From the NCBI RefSeq assembly GCF_026239735.1, contig NZ_JAPIVT010000001.1:124001-188000 (forward strand): a DNA stretch of 64,000 nt. Reading direction: 5' to 3'. Positions 53,614-61,736 of this stretch are shown here, one piece after another. Under the pieces are notes generated by a model, which did not search any database, was not told where the DNA came from, and was given only the letters and a program-made list of their open reading frames with translations. Each line of letters starts with the position of its first letter. Positions within the stretch are counted from its first letter, which is position 1. The DNA is from Pedobacter sp. MC2016-05 (lineage in GTDB: Bacteria; Bacteroidota; Bacteroidia; Sphingobacteriales; Sphingobacteriaceae). The position numbers and the translations under genes are program-made.

Positions 53614-54281
53614 TGAGGCGGCTCAAAATTAAAATCATTATAAAGTTGATATTAATTGCTATTCTAATCGGAATTGTGTTTGTCTTTGCCTCTAGTTATT
53701 TAGTGAAAAATAAAACCGAAAATAAAATTTACTCGGACTTAAATGCTACTCCCAAAACGAAAGTGGCCATTATTTTTGGTGCCGGCGTACGCAATAACAA
53801 ACCTAGCAAGTATTTAAAAGATAGGCTGGATGCCGGCATTTCTTTATACAAGAATAATAAAGTTGATAAAATTTTGCTCTCAGGTGATAATGGCAGAGAT
53901 GAATATGATGAACTAACGGTAATGAAATTATATTGCTACGAAAATGGTGTTGATACCAATAAAATTTACATCGATTATGCGGGTTTTGATAGCTACTCAA
54001 CGATGTATCGAGCCAAGCATATTTTTAAGGTGGATACAGCAGTTTTAGTTACTCAGCAATATCATTTAAATCGTTGCATCTACATCGGGGATGAACTCGG
54101 TGTAAAATGTTATGGTTTTAGTGCCAATACAGGGATTTATAGGGGCTATAAATATTATGCCTTCAGAGAAAACCTTTCCATTGCTAAAGCTACATTGGAT
54201 GTGTTGCGCCACCGAAAACCCAGGTATTTAGGACAAATTGTTGATATTAACGGGAAACCAAATTATACAAAAGATAAATGA
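53610..54281 (+). CDS. YdcF/SanA-family (DUF218) membrane protein
   Basis: 223-residue protein with one N-terminal membrane helix (about 12-31, IKLILIAILIGIVFVFASSY) and a DUF218 domain. Motifs include VAIIFGAGVRNNKPSKYLKD, IDAGISLYKNNKVDKILLSG (GD-containing), DYAGFDSYSTMYRAKHIF and VLVTQQYHLNRCIYIG with a conserved His. SanA and ElyC/YdcF members affect envelope integrity and vancomycin sensitivity, but their reaction is unknown. Last gene of the coupled 52493-54281 group. Confidence 0.88.
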   Translation: MMRRLKIKIIIKLILIAILIGIVFVFASSYLVKNKTENKIYSDLNATPKTKVAIIFGAGVRNNKPSKYLKDRLDAGISLYKNNKVDKILLSGDNGRDEYDELTVMKLYCYENGVDTNKIYIDYAGFDSYSTMYRAKHIFKVDTAVLVTQQYHLNRCIYIGDELGVKCYGFSANTGIYRGYKYYAFRENLSIAKATLDVLRHRKPRYLGQIVDINGKPNYTKDK

Positions 54282-54676
54282 TGAGGTCCCTAATTTTCGT
54301 TTGACTTCTTTGGAACAATTTGGAGACGTAAAATTTAAATGCGAGGATATGAGATACCCAACAACAGTAGAAATTGCTGCCAAAAAATACCTGCACTTAC
54401 TGAGCGAGCGTTAATATCAAATCCTTTAGATATGCGGAGGCTTATCCTGAAAGATGTATACTATCTTAGATTCTAGATCCTTATGTTTTATTTTCGTGAA
54501 CACCAACTTTCCCACAAGTTGAATTTCTTTGGAAGAACCAATTAAAACTCTTTTAATCAGCATTTTACAGTTAAAATTTTTTAGATGAAAATTGCTCTTT
54601 ACGCTGTTTTTTGATTAGCCTTTTAACATTTTGGCACAACCCTTGTAAACCAGCTGTTACATTTTACTAATCGAAT
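54282..54676. other. Intergenic region without a convincing gene
   Basis: 395 bases. One plus-strand frame stays open for about 45 codons at the start (54280-54414) and reads PNFRLTSLEQFGDVKFKCED; it has no start codon and matches no family I know. It may be a gene scar. The remainder is AT-rich with no hairpin, RNA or promoter that I can support. Confidence 0.4.
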
Positions 54677-54718
54677 TTGTTGTCTACCGCAGCAAATTCA
54701 AACTTGAAAAACATAATT

Positions 54719-55090
54719 ATGAAAAAGACAGTTCAAATTTTCAGTATGCTTTTAATAGCATTAACAGTGATGGTTTCGTGTAAAAAGGATACCGATCCGG
54801 CAGATAGAGATTTTTTTGTAGGTACCTATAGAGGAACCGTTACTTACAGTAAAGGCGATACACGGATCACCAGCACAGATGGCAAAGTTACCGTTACTAA
54901 AGTTGATGATACCTACAGCTTCTTCTTTGGCAACAATATTCCTGATATCACTGGAGTTAAATTCCAGGAGCAGGGCAATACCTACATTAGTGTGGGTACG
55001 GGGGTGATAGGTATCACAATAGATGCCAGCACTTTGACCATCGGCGTGGCCAATTCGAATGGCAACTGGACGGCAAACGCGACCAGATAA
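54719..55090 (+). CDS. Small lipoprotein of unknown function
   Basis: 123-residue lipoprotein started at ATG 54719 (MKKTVQIFSMLLIALTVMVSC), lipobox VMVSC followed by KKDTDPADRDFFVGTYRGTV. The mature part is a compact beta-rich domain with FVGTYRGTVTYSKG and KVTVTKVDDTYSFFFG, like small lipocalin-type or META-like folds seen in Bacteroidota. Exact family unknown. Its own terminator follows within 15 bases. Confidence 0.75.
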   Translation: MKKTVQIFSMLLIALTVMVSCKKDTDPADRDFFVGTYRGTVTYSKGDTRITSTDGKVTVTKVDDTYSFFFGNNIPDITGVKFQEQGNTYISVGTGVIGITIDASTLTIGVANSNGNWTANATR

Positions 55091-55104
55091 TTGCAGAAAG
55101 AATA

Positions 55105-55134
55105 AAAATCCTGGTTAAGTCCAGGATTTTTTTT
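55105..55134 (+). terminator. Rho-independent terminator after the small lipoprotein
   Basis: Perfect stem AAAATCCTGG (55105-55114) / CCAGGATTTT (55121-55130), 6-base loop, followed by further T residues. Confidence 0.9.
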
Positions 55135-55162
55135 GCCCTTTGTTTTTAACTAGCTTTACCAA

Positions 55163-55732
55163 ATGAGTGTTGAGTTAAGAAAACATATTGAAGAGATCGT
55201 AACCCTTAACGATCAGGAATTTGAAATCATCAACAGCCATTTTAAATCCAAAAGCTTAAAAAAACACCAGTATTTAATTCAGGAAGACGAGGCTGTTAAA
55301 AACATCTATTTTGTTGTAAAAGGACTGCTCAAAGCAACCTACACCGACATCAACGGCAAAGAATATATCATTCAATTTGCTATGGAAAACTGGTGGATTT
55401 CTGACTTCCAGGCATTTTATAATAATGTGAAATCAATCACCAACATCAGCTGTTTAGAGAACGTAGAATTACTCTCCGTTACCAAAGAAAACCTTGAACA
55501 TATTTGCAGCGAAAGCCATAAGATGGAGCATTTTTTCAGGGTAAAAAACAGCTCTGGCTATGTCGCTTTGCAACAACGAATTTTATCACTGCTCACTACC
55601 AGTCCAAAAGAAAGATTCGAACAATTTACAAATCAATATCCGCAGCTCTTACAACGAGTTTCTAAAACGATCATCGCCGCTTATCTGGGTATTTCCCGAG
55701 AAACGTTAAGCAGACTTTCAGGCAAATTGTGA
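55163..55732 (+). CDS. Crp/Fnr family cyclic-nucleotide-domain regulator
   Basis: 189-residue regulator with an N-terminal cNMP-binding beta-barrel (about 25-115, including LIQEDEAVKNIYFVVKGLLK) and a C-terminal helix-turn-helix (AYLGISRETLSRLSG). Typical Bacteroidota Crp/Fnr-like protein; the Fe-S Cys set of Fnr is absent, so effector is unknown. It lies upstream of the DJ-1/PfpI gene in the same direction (82-base gap) and is a candidate regulator of it. Confidence 0.9.
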   Translation: MSVELRKHIEEIVTLNDQEFEIINSHFKSKSLKKHQYLIQEDEAVKNIYFVVKGLLKATYTDINGKEYIIQFAMENWWISDFQAFYNNVKSITNISCLENVELLSVTKENLEHICSESHKMEHFFRVKNSSGYVALQQRILSLLTTSPKERFEQFTNQYPQLLQRVSKTIIAAYLGISRETLSRLSGKL

Positions 55733-55787
55733 TTTAACGCACATTAAATTTGTGATTCTGGTCCTTTAACGGGCTTAAGCATTCAAC

Positions 55788-55795
55788 TAAATTTG
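55788..55795 (+). promoter_or_regulatory. Candidate -7 promoter element for the PfpI gene
   Basis: TAAATTTG matches TAnnTTTG and lies 20-23 bases before the ATG; TTTA at 55765-55768 sits at -33 spacing (19 bases) as a weak partner. A second TAAATTTG occurs at 55745. Confidence 0.4.
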
Positions 55796-55814
55796 TTATA
55801 CAATTAAATAATAG

Positions 55815-56495
55815 ATGATGAACAAGAAAGTTTTATTCGTGCTTACGAGTCACGACGAATTAGGAAATACAGGTTTAAAAACAGGTTTTTGGTCGGAAGA
55901 ATTAGCCGCTCCTTATTACGCTTTAACAGATAAAAATGTTGAGGTAATATTGGCATCTGTAAAAGGAGGTCAACCGCCTATCGATCCTAAAAGCGAAGAT
56001 CCATCTTTTCAAACCGATACTACCAGAAGAATGGATAAAGACAATGTTCTTTTAGAAAAATTGAAAAATACAAGCTCCTTGGCGGAAGTAAAAATGGAAG
56101 ATTATGATGCTGTATTTTATCCGGGTGGCCATGGTCCGTTATGGGATTTAGCAGAAAGCGGTGTCTCTCAAAAGTTAATTATTGATTTTTATGACGCCAA
56201 AAAACCTATTGCCTTTGTGTGCCACGCACCAGGCGTTTTAAAAGACGTAAAAATAAACGGAGAATATTTGGTGAAAGGGAAAAACGTTACCGGTTTTACC
56301 AACACTGAAGAAGAAGCCGTTCAACTTACCTATGTGGTACCTTTTTTAGTAGAAGATGTACTTAAAAGAAATGGTGGGCTTTACACAAAAATCGACGACT
56401 GGAACCCCTATGCGGTGGTGGATGGATTGCTTATTACAGGACAAAATCCAGCTTCATCTGAAAAAGTTGCAGAAGAACTGCTGAAACTAATCTAA
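55815..56495 (+). CDS. Type 1 glutamine amidotransferase-like protein (DJ-1/PfpI, Hsp31-like)
   Basis: 226-residue DJ-1/PfpI superfamily protein of the larger Hsp31/glyoxalase III-like class. The nucleophile Cys is in AFVCHAPGVLKDV, with the preceding FYPGGHGPLWDLAESG loop and Glu in SEELAAPYYALTDKNVEV. The start could be the second ATG (55818). Class members act as methylglyoxal-detoxifying or protein-repair enzymes. Closely preceded by a Crp/Fnr regulator. Confidence 0.92.
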   Translation: MMNKKVLFVLTSHDELGNTGLKTGFWSEELAAPYYALTDKNVEVILASVKGGQPPIDPKSEDPSFQTDTTRRMDKDNVLLEKLKNTSSLAEVKMEDYDAVFYPGGHGPLWDLAESGVSQKLIIDFYDAKKPIAFVCHAPGVLKDVKINGEYLVKGKNVTGFTNTEEEAVQLTYVVPFLVEDVLKRNGGLYTKIDDWNPYAVVDGLLITGQNPASSEKVAEELLKLI

Positions 56496-56501
56496 TGAGT
56501 T

Positions 56502-56549
56502 AAACTGCAAGATGCAAGGAGTTTGAATGCCACATGCGTCTTGCAGTTT
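56502..56549. terminator. Hairpin between convergent genes, probable shared terminator
   Basis: Arms AAACTGCAAGATGCA (56502-56516) and TGCGTCTTGCAGTTT (56535-56549), 15 bases with one mismatch and an 18-base loop. It lies between the PfpI stop and the minus-strand 56555 gene, so it may serve both. Tracts of T are weak. Confidence 0.6.
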
Positions 56550-56554
56550 GCTAC

Positions 56555-56812
56555 TTAAACGATAAAAGCATCATCGTCTTCATCTTCTTCGGGCACATAT
56601 TTCTCAATAGCCTGCCCAATTGCGTTTACTTCTTCATCTTCCTCAAAAATTGGAAGCTCGGTTTTATAGTCCATTTTTAACCAAATCGATGAAGTATCTT
56701 TCTGAATCTGAATGTACTCTTTGCCATCTTTAAAAATGGTATATGAATCATTTCCCTCAGGAAAAACAGAATAATTTGTCGTTCCTATTTCTATATCAAA
56801 TGGTTCTTGCAT
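56555..56812 (-). CDS. Small acidic protein of unknown function
   Basis: 85-residue cytoplasmic-looking protein, no signal. It opens MQEPFDIEIGTTNYSVFPEG and carries a beta-strand region DSYTIFKDGKEYIQIQKD, then a strongly acidic tail (EEDEEVNAI ... PEEDEDDDAF). It resembles short Bacteroidota hypothetical proteins. No domain identified. Confidence 0.68.
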   Translation of the reverse strand: MQEPFDIEIGTTNYSVFPEGNDSYTIFKDGKEYIQIQKDTSSIWLKMDYKTELPIFEEDEEVNAIGQAIEKYVPEEDEDDDAFIV

Positions 56813-56884
56813 TGTTGATGTTTTTTCTGCAAAGATAATGGTTTAAAAGGTTTTTTGTTTAGGATTCGGAAATGAGTGGTCCAG

Positions 56885-57060
56885 TTTTATAGTAGCTTTC
56901 AGCCCCGCTTTTCCTGCCTGACCGGCAGGCGACAGTAACGCCAGCCCCTGATTTCAGCATCCCTCTTTCTTTTTTTACGGTATGCTTGCTTGTTGCACGG
57001 GTTTTCTATCATGGCTACAGCGAAAGGCGGGACAGGTTCAACGAAAAGCTACTGCTATTG
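56885..57060. repeat. Possible MITE/REP-like intergenic element with inverted ends
   Basis: Ends pair as AGTAGCTTT (56891-56899) / AAAGCTACT (57045-57053) and CCCGC (56904-56908) / GCGGG (57027-57031). A perfect inner palindrome CCTGCCTGACCGGCAGG (56913-56929) lies inside. The element is GC-richer than its surroundings and fills the gap between a minus-strand gene and the 57092 gene; no open frame was found. Elements of this composition recur in Sphingobacteriaceae genomes, but copies cannot be counted here. Confidence 0.6.
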
Positions 57061-57091
57061 CTTTCCAAAAAAATTAATATTAACTTAAATT

Positions 57092-57439
57092 ATGAATTTC
57101 ACTAAAGCGGAAAATAAGGTGGCAAGAGCTCTTTTTGAAGTTGCTCTTCAAAGAGAATTTGCGAAAGGAATGAATGAATTTTCTACCATATTGCAAAAAT
57201 GGAAGAGCCAGCGGCCAGAAGATAACCGAGAAAGTTATTATGCGATTTTTTCCTCTGTAAAAGATTTTGATAAACATATTGCACGAAGATATGATGGGCT
57301 GAAAAATTCAATGTTTTACAATACAATTATCGGCTTGCTAGTTGATGAAGTTATAAATGCTCAAGATTTAATAGGCTTTACTCAAGAGCGTCAGAATGAA
57401 TTACTTTCCATTTCAAAACAACACATAGGTTTCCGCTAA
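57092..57439 (+). CDS. Helical protein of unknown function
   Basis: 115-residue, mostly helical, charged soluble protein with no signal peptide. It includes TKAENKVARALFEVALQREF, RPEDNRESYYAIFSSVKDFD and LVDEVINAQDLIGFTQERQN. No family recognised. It stands alone upstream of the beta-CASP gene (79-base gap). Confidence 0.65.
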   Translation: MNFTKAENKVARALFEVALQREFAKGMNEFSTILQKWKSQRPEDNRESYYAIFSSVKDFDKHIARRYDGLKNSMFYNTIIGLLVDEVINAQDLIGFTQERQNELLSISKQHIGFR

Positions 57440-57518
57440 CCAAAAAATTACTTCCTATTGTTTAAAAATCGCATCAATTGTACTACTTTACACCAAACAA
57501 TTACGGAGAGAATAGAAG

Positions 57519-58901
57519 ATGAAGTTAACGTTTTGGGGCGCTGCACAACAAGTTACAGGAAGCATGCACCTGCTTGAGGTTGGGCATTATAAAATACTGA
57601 TAGATTGCGGTTTAGATTATGAAAAGGAAACTTATCAGGAAGACAACCAACAATTCCCTTTCGATCCGGCTGATATCAACCTGGTTATTTTAACCCATGC
57701 TCACATCGATCATTCCGGCAATTTGCCCACTCTAGTACGCCTTGGTTTTGATGGCCAGGTGCTTTGTACACCACCAACAGCAGATTTAGCTTCCATTTTA
57801 TTATTCGACTCTGTTGAGCTTTTTTTAAGAAAACAAATTCGGAAGCCCCGCACCAAAAGGGGCAATTTTAGCGGACCAAAACCTTTGTACCTGCATAAAC
57901 ATGTAATGGATACGATTGACCGTTTTGTAACCATTGCATTTAACAAACCATTTAAAGTAAATGGAGATATCAGTTTATCTTTTATTCCCGTTGGCCATTT
58001 GTTGGGCGCTGCGGCAGCAGTTTTAACCATAAATGATAACGGGGAAGAGAAAAGAATTGCCTTTTCTGGTGACATCGGTCGAGATAATTATCCCGTTCTG
58101 GTAAAGCCCGAGCCCATCCCCGAAGTTGATTATTTTGTTTGCGAATCTACTTATGGCGGTCGTTACCACACGAAAGACCAAACATTGGAAGAGCGATTGG
58201 TAAAGGAGATTGAAGAGGCGTGTATTAAAACGCCGGGGCGATTAATTATTCCTGCCTTTAGCATCGGCAGAACGCAATCGCTGGTTTTCGCTTTGAATCA
58301 AATATTCACAAAAAAACTGTTACCTCCTGTGCAAATTTTTGTGGATAGCCCAATGGCTATCCAGGCTACGGATGTTTATCGGAAACACCATAATCTAGTT
58401 AACAAGGAGGCAAAAGATTTTTATAAAACCATGGGTGATGAATTTGAATTTGAGCATTTGGCTTATGTTCAAAACATGAAAGAAAGCAAGGATGTTTCGA
58501 ATTATTTCGATCCTTGCATCATCATTTCGTCGGCTGGGATGTTGGAGGGCGGGCGTATTCAAGATCACCTTTACTATAATATTCAGAACTATTATTGTAC
58601 CATTCTTTTTATTGGCTACTGCGCCAAAGGAACGCTTGGCTATAAACTTTTAAGTGGTGCGCCGATCGTTAGAATTAAAGACCGCGAAATGATGGTTTAT
58701 GCTACCATCCGCCAAACCGATTTATTGAGCGGCCACGGAGATCACGATGATTTAGTGCGAACGGTAAAGCAAACCGGCCATCCAAAACAGGTTTTTCTGG
58801 TACACGGCGAAGATACAAGTTTAAAAACCCTGGCGGCTACTTTGCTGGAAGATGGTTTTAATGTGGTTGCACCGGAAAGGGGAGAAGTTTTTGAAATTTA
58901 G
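57519..58901 (+). CDS. MBL fold beta-CASP RNA metallo-hydrolase
   Basis: 460-residue cytoplasmic metallo-beta-lactamase/beta-CASP protein, the family of RNA exo/endonucleases (CPSF73-like, bacterial YhiV-type RNase). Metal motif HAHIDHSG near residue 61, Asp in GDIGRDNYPV, CESTYGGRYH, and the beta-CASP region with IPAFSIGRTQSLVFALNQIF, VDSPMAIQATDVY and the closing SGHGDHDDLV (His) and LVHGEDTSLK. A GGAG-like sequence lies 10 bases before the ATG, unusual in this genome. Role in RNA processing is inferred from family. Confidence 0.92.
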   Translation: MKLTFWGAAQQVTGSMHLLEVGHYKILIDCGLDYEKETYQEDNQQFPFDPADINLVILTHAHIDHSGNLPTLVRLGFDGQVLCTPPTADLASILLFDSVELFLRKQIRKPRTKRGNFSGPKPLYLHKHVMDTIDRFVTIAFNKPFKVNGDISLSFIPVGHLLGAAAAVLTINDNGEEKRIAFSGDIGRDNYPVLVKPEPIPEVDYFVCESTYGGRYHTKDQTLEERLVKEIEEACIKTPGRLIIPAFSIGRTQSLVFALNQIFTKKLLPPVQIFVDSPMAIQATDVYRKHHNLVNKEAKDFYKTMGDEFEFEHLAYVQNMKESKDVSNYFDPCIIISSAGMLEGGRIQDHLYYNIQNYYCTILFIGYCAKGTLGYKLLSGAPIVRIKDREMMVYATIRQTDLLSGHGDHDDLVRTVKQTGHPKQVFLVHGEDTSLKTLAATLLEDGFNVVAPERGEVFEI

Positions 58902-58916
58902 AAGCCCTGCCAGATC

Positions 58917-58930
58917 CTCCCCTCTGGGAG
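58917..58930. terminator. Short hairpin between beta-CASP gene and proA
   Basis: CTCCC (58917-58921) / GGGAG (58926-58930) with a 4-base loop in a C/G-rich stretch between two convergent genes. Weak stem; low support. Confidence 0.35.
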
Positions 58931-58946
58931 AATTGGGTGGCGCTTT

Positions 58947-60194
58947 TTATCTCCTCACTTGCCCATCACCACGAACCACCCATTTATAACTCATTAATTC
59001 TTCTAAGCCCATTGGTCCACGCGCATGGAGTTTTTGGGTGCTGATGCCAATTTCGGCGCCCAAACCAAATTGCGCACCATCTGTAAACCCTGTTGAAGCG
59101 TTGGCATAAACGGCAGCCGCATCTACTTCGTTTAAAAATCTAGTGATGTTTTCGGCATCTTCAGAGATAATCGCTTCGCTGTGTTTTGAACTATTATCGG
59201 AAATGTGATTTAAGGCCGCATCAAAATCATCAACCGTTTTAACTGCCATTTTTAAAGACAGAAACTCCGTTCCAAAATGTTCTTCGGTGGCTTGGTTTAG
59301 AAGTGCTTCAGGATAGTTAGATTTAAGGATTTTATAGCTTTGCTCATCGGCAAAAATTTCCACTTGCCCATCGGCCAAAGGGGATAAAAGAACGGGTAAA
59401 TCTGCTAGTCTGTTTTTGTTGATTAACACACAATCTAACGAATTGCAAACGCTAACCCGCCTTGTTTTAGCATTGAAAATGATGGCTTTGCCTTTATCCA
59501 AATCGCCCGATTCATCAAAGTAGGTATGCACAATCCCTGCGCCAGTTTCTATAACTGGAATTTTGCTGTTTTCACGAACATAATTAATCAGCGACTGGCT
59601 TCCACGAGGAATTAATACATCAACAAAACCTCTGGCGTTAAGCAAAGCTTCGGTTGAGGTTCGTTCAGCGGGCAGTAAGGTTAACACATCAATGCTTATT
59701 TCATGCTTAGCTAAAACGCTATGAATTATTTTAACAATGGCTAAATTGGAAAACTCAGCATCACTCCCTCCTTTTAAAACTGCTACGTTACCCGTTTTAA
59801 AGCAAAGCGAAAATACATCTGCGGTAACGTTCGGCCGAGCCTCGTAAATTACGCCGACCACGCCAAGTGCAACCCGAACTTTTTGAATTTGAAGCTTATT
59901 TTCTAATGTCTTATCTGAAAGAATTTCACCCAAGGGACTTGCCAATGCGACAACATTTCTAATATCATTGGCGATATCTGCGATGCGCTGATCAGTCAAC
60001 TTAAGTCTGTCGTATTTAGGATCTTCTGCAGGCATTCTCGCCAAATCTTTTGCATTTTCGGCAATTATTTCAACCGTATTTAAGATCAATGCCTCAGCTA
60101 AATCCGCCAACACTAGATTAATGATGTCTTTGCTTAAACCCACCATTGTGCGGGTTGCGTGTTTTGCCTTTTCGAAGTGATGTTTATAATCCAT
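58947..60194 (-). CDS. proA: Glutamate-5-semialdehyde dehydrogenase
   Basis: Cytoplasmic proline-synthesis enzyme (gamma-glutamyl phosphate reductase) of 415 residues that reduces gamma-glutamyl phosphate to the semialdehyde using NADPH. I start at ATG 60194 (MDYKHHFEKAKHATRTMVG); the longer frame begins with a TTG. VYEARPNVTADVFSLCFKTG and VLKGGSDAEFSN are typical. The catalytic Cys lies in ARRVSVCNSLDCV, shortly after the FNAKT segment. Downstream of proB with a 119-base gap, in a proBA operon. Confidence 0.95.
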   Translation of the reverse strand: MDYKHHFEKAKHATRTMVGLSKDIINLVLADLAEALILNTVEIIAENAKDLARMPAEDPKYDRLKLTDQRIADIANDIRNVVALASPLGEILSDKTLENKLQIQKVRVALGVVGVIYEARPNVTADVFSLCFKTGNVAVLKGGSDAEFSNLAIVKIIHSVLAKHEISIDVLTLLPAERTSTEALLNARGFVDVLIPRGSQSLINYVRENSKIPVIETGAGIVHTYFDESGDLDKGKAIIFNAKTRRVSVCNSLDCVLINKNRLADLPVLLSPLADGQVEIFADEQSYKILKSNYPEALLNQATEEHFGTEFLSLKMAVKTVDDFDAALNHISDNSSKHSEAIISEDAENITRFLNEVDAAAVYANASTGFTDGAQFGLGAEIGISTQKLHARGPMGLEELMSYKWVVRGDGQVRR

Positions 60195-60313
60195 TTTTGT
60201 AATATCAAGTATCAAGCTACTGTTGCATGCTTTAGTTTTAACACCAGGGATGCAACATTTTTATAGAGAGAAAGAACTTTGCTTTGTGTAATTGCATCAA
60301 ATTACCCTTCAGC

Positions 60314-61393
60314 TTAAATAGCTGAATAAAAGTAATCGTAATGCACCAGCGGCTTTTGTTTTTTCTGTCCGATTCTTTCTTTCGCCTTATCCGAACCGTA
60401 TTCTGCAATCCCTAAACCAATGAGCTGATTTTGTTCATCGATAATTTTAATAATGTCACCCTTTAAAAAATCGGTTTGTATCTCTAGAATCCCAACGGGC
60501 AACAAACTTGTAGCCTTGCCTGAGGTTAACACAGTTTTTGCGCCATCATTTAATTTAACCACTCCTTTTGCAGCAGTTTCAGAATGTGCAATCCATTTTT
60601 TCTTTCCTGATTTTGTCTTCTCCGGCACAAATCGGGTATGTACAACTTCATTGTTAAGTAGGCCTGTTAAAACATGATCCATTGTTCCGTTTGCAATGTG
60701 AACCGCAATACCAAGTTTCGCCACTTTTTGTGCCATGGTCGATTTTGTAACCATTCCGCCCCGGCCAAACTGCGACTTGCCAGTTTGAATAAACGAAGCC
60801 AAATTTGAAACAGAACCAGAAATTTCTTCTATCACTTCTGATCCTTCAAGTTTCGGGTCGCCATTATAAATTCCATTTACATTCGAAAGAATAATCAAGG
60901 CATCGGCATTTAGCATTGAAGCAATTAAACCTGCCAGTTCATCATTATCAGTAAACATAAGTTCGGTAACCGAAACCACATCGTTCTCATTTACAACAGG
61001 AATTACTTCATTTTGCAGCAAAATTTGCAGGCAGTTTTTCATGTTGAGGTAATGTGCCCTATCTCTAAAATCTTCTTTGGTTACTAAAACCTGGGCGCAT
61101 TTTATTTTATGCGGGCCGAAGAAATTAGCGTAGGTATTGATTAGTTTTACCTGGCCGATTGCCGCTAAAAGTTGGCGAGTAGTAACGGCGTCTTGCTTTT
61201 CTGAAACCTTAATTAAACTTCTGCCGGAAGCCACTGCACCCGATGAAACCAGAATAACTTCGATCCCTTGTTGTTTTATCTCGGCCAATTGGTTTACCAA
61301 ATGCTGAATTCGAGATTCATCAGGTAAGCCATTCGCCTGCGTGATGACATTGGAACCTACTTTAACAATAATTTTTTTGTACCCTAATTTCAT
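60314..61393 (-). CDS. proB: Glutamate 5-kinase
   Basis: Phosphorylates glutamate in the first committed step of proline synthesis. 359 residues. AAK kinase domain (1-250): IIVKVGSNVITQANGLPDES at the N-terminus, LVSSGAVASGRSLI, DNDELAGLIASMLNADALII and GRGGMVTKSTMAQKVAKLGI. The C-terminal PUA domain (about 270-340) is present. In E. coli ProB the PUA is linked to feedback regulation by proline. First gene of proBA; the upstream region carries an intergenic hairpin repeat. Confidence 0.95.
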   Translation of the reverse strand: MKLGYKKIIVKVGSNVITQANGLPDESRIQHLVNQLAEIKQQGIEVILVSSGAVASGRSLIKVSEKQDAVTTRQLLAAIGQVKLINTYANFFGPHKIKCAQVLVTKEDFRDRAHYLNMKNCLQILLQNEVIPVVNENDVVSVTELMFTDNDELAGLIASMLNADALIILSNVNGIYNGDPKLEGSEVIEEISGSVSNLASFIQTGKSQFGRGGMVTKSTMAQKVAKLGIAVHIANGTMDHVLTGLLNNEVVHTRFVPEKTKSGKKKWIAHSETAAKGVVKLNDGAKTVLTSGKATSLLPVGILEIQTDFLKGDIIKIIDEQNQLIGLGIAEYGSDKAKERIGQKKQKPLVHYDYFYSAI

Positions 61394-61397
61394 TAGT

Positions 61398-61425
61398 CCC
61401 TCCCAACCCTCCCCAGGAGGGAGGG
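61398..61425. repeat. C/G-rich palindromic element upstream of proB
   Basis: CCCTCCC (61398-61404) and CCCTCCCC (61408-61415 region) are complementary to GGAGGGAGGG (61416-61425), so the strand can fold. It lies five bases upstream of the proB ATG and could affect translation of proB, or be a repeat. Low certainty. Confidence 0.45.
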
Positions 61426-61530
61426 CATTCTAGAAAATTGATGTGGCAATTTAACATCTATTTTTTTTAATTGGAATGAATATTAAGATCAGGTCAGATT
61501 TTTGCGAAAATGATAATAGTTGGGTGGATT

Positions 61531-61614
61531 TTAACCACAGATGCACGCAGATAAACACAGATTTTGGTTTTTAAACTGCTTTTATCTCTGTGTGTCCTTT
61601 TTATCTGTGGTTAA
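61531..61614. repeat. Long hairpin intergenic repeat
   Basis: Arms TTAACCACAGAT (61531-61542) / ATCTGTGGTTAA (61603-61614) with further inner pairing (AAACACAGA / TCTGTGTGT). The 84-base element resembles the CCACAGAT..ATCTGTGG intergenic repeats common in Bacteroidota. It lies between proB and the S9 peptidase gene, in a 343-base gap with no other gene. Confidence 0.75.
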
Positions 61615-61736
61615 TTAATCTAACCAAAGAGCGGATGGCGGGACTACATTCCTCCATGAAAAACCAGACCGTTCTTTTCCAGATCAAAATCTAACCTAAA
61701 AAATCGTTAAATTGCATCAACCTGAACCAAACCAAA

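Noticed and set aside
57710..58075. 121-codon minus-strand ORF
   Set aside because: Antisense to the conserved beta-CASP hydrolase core.
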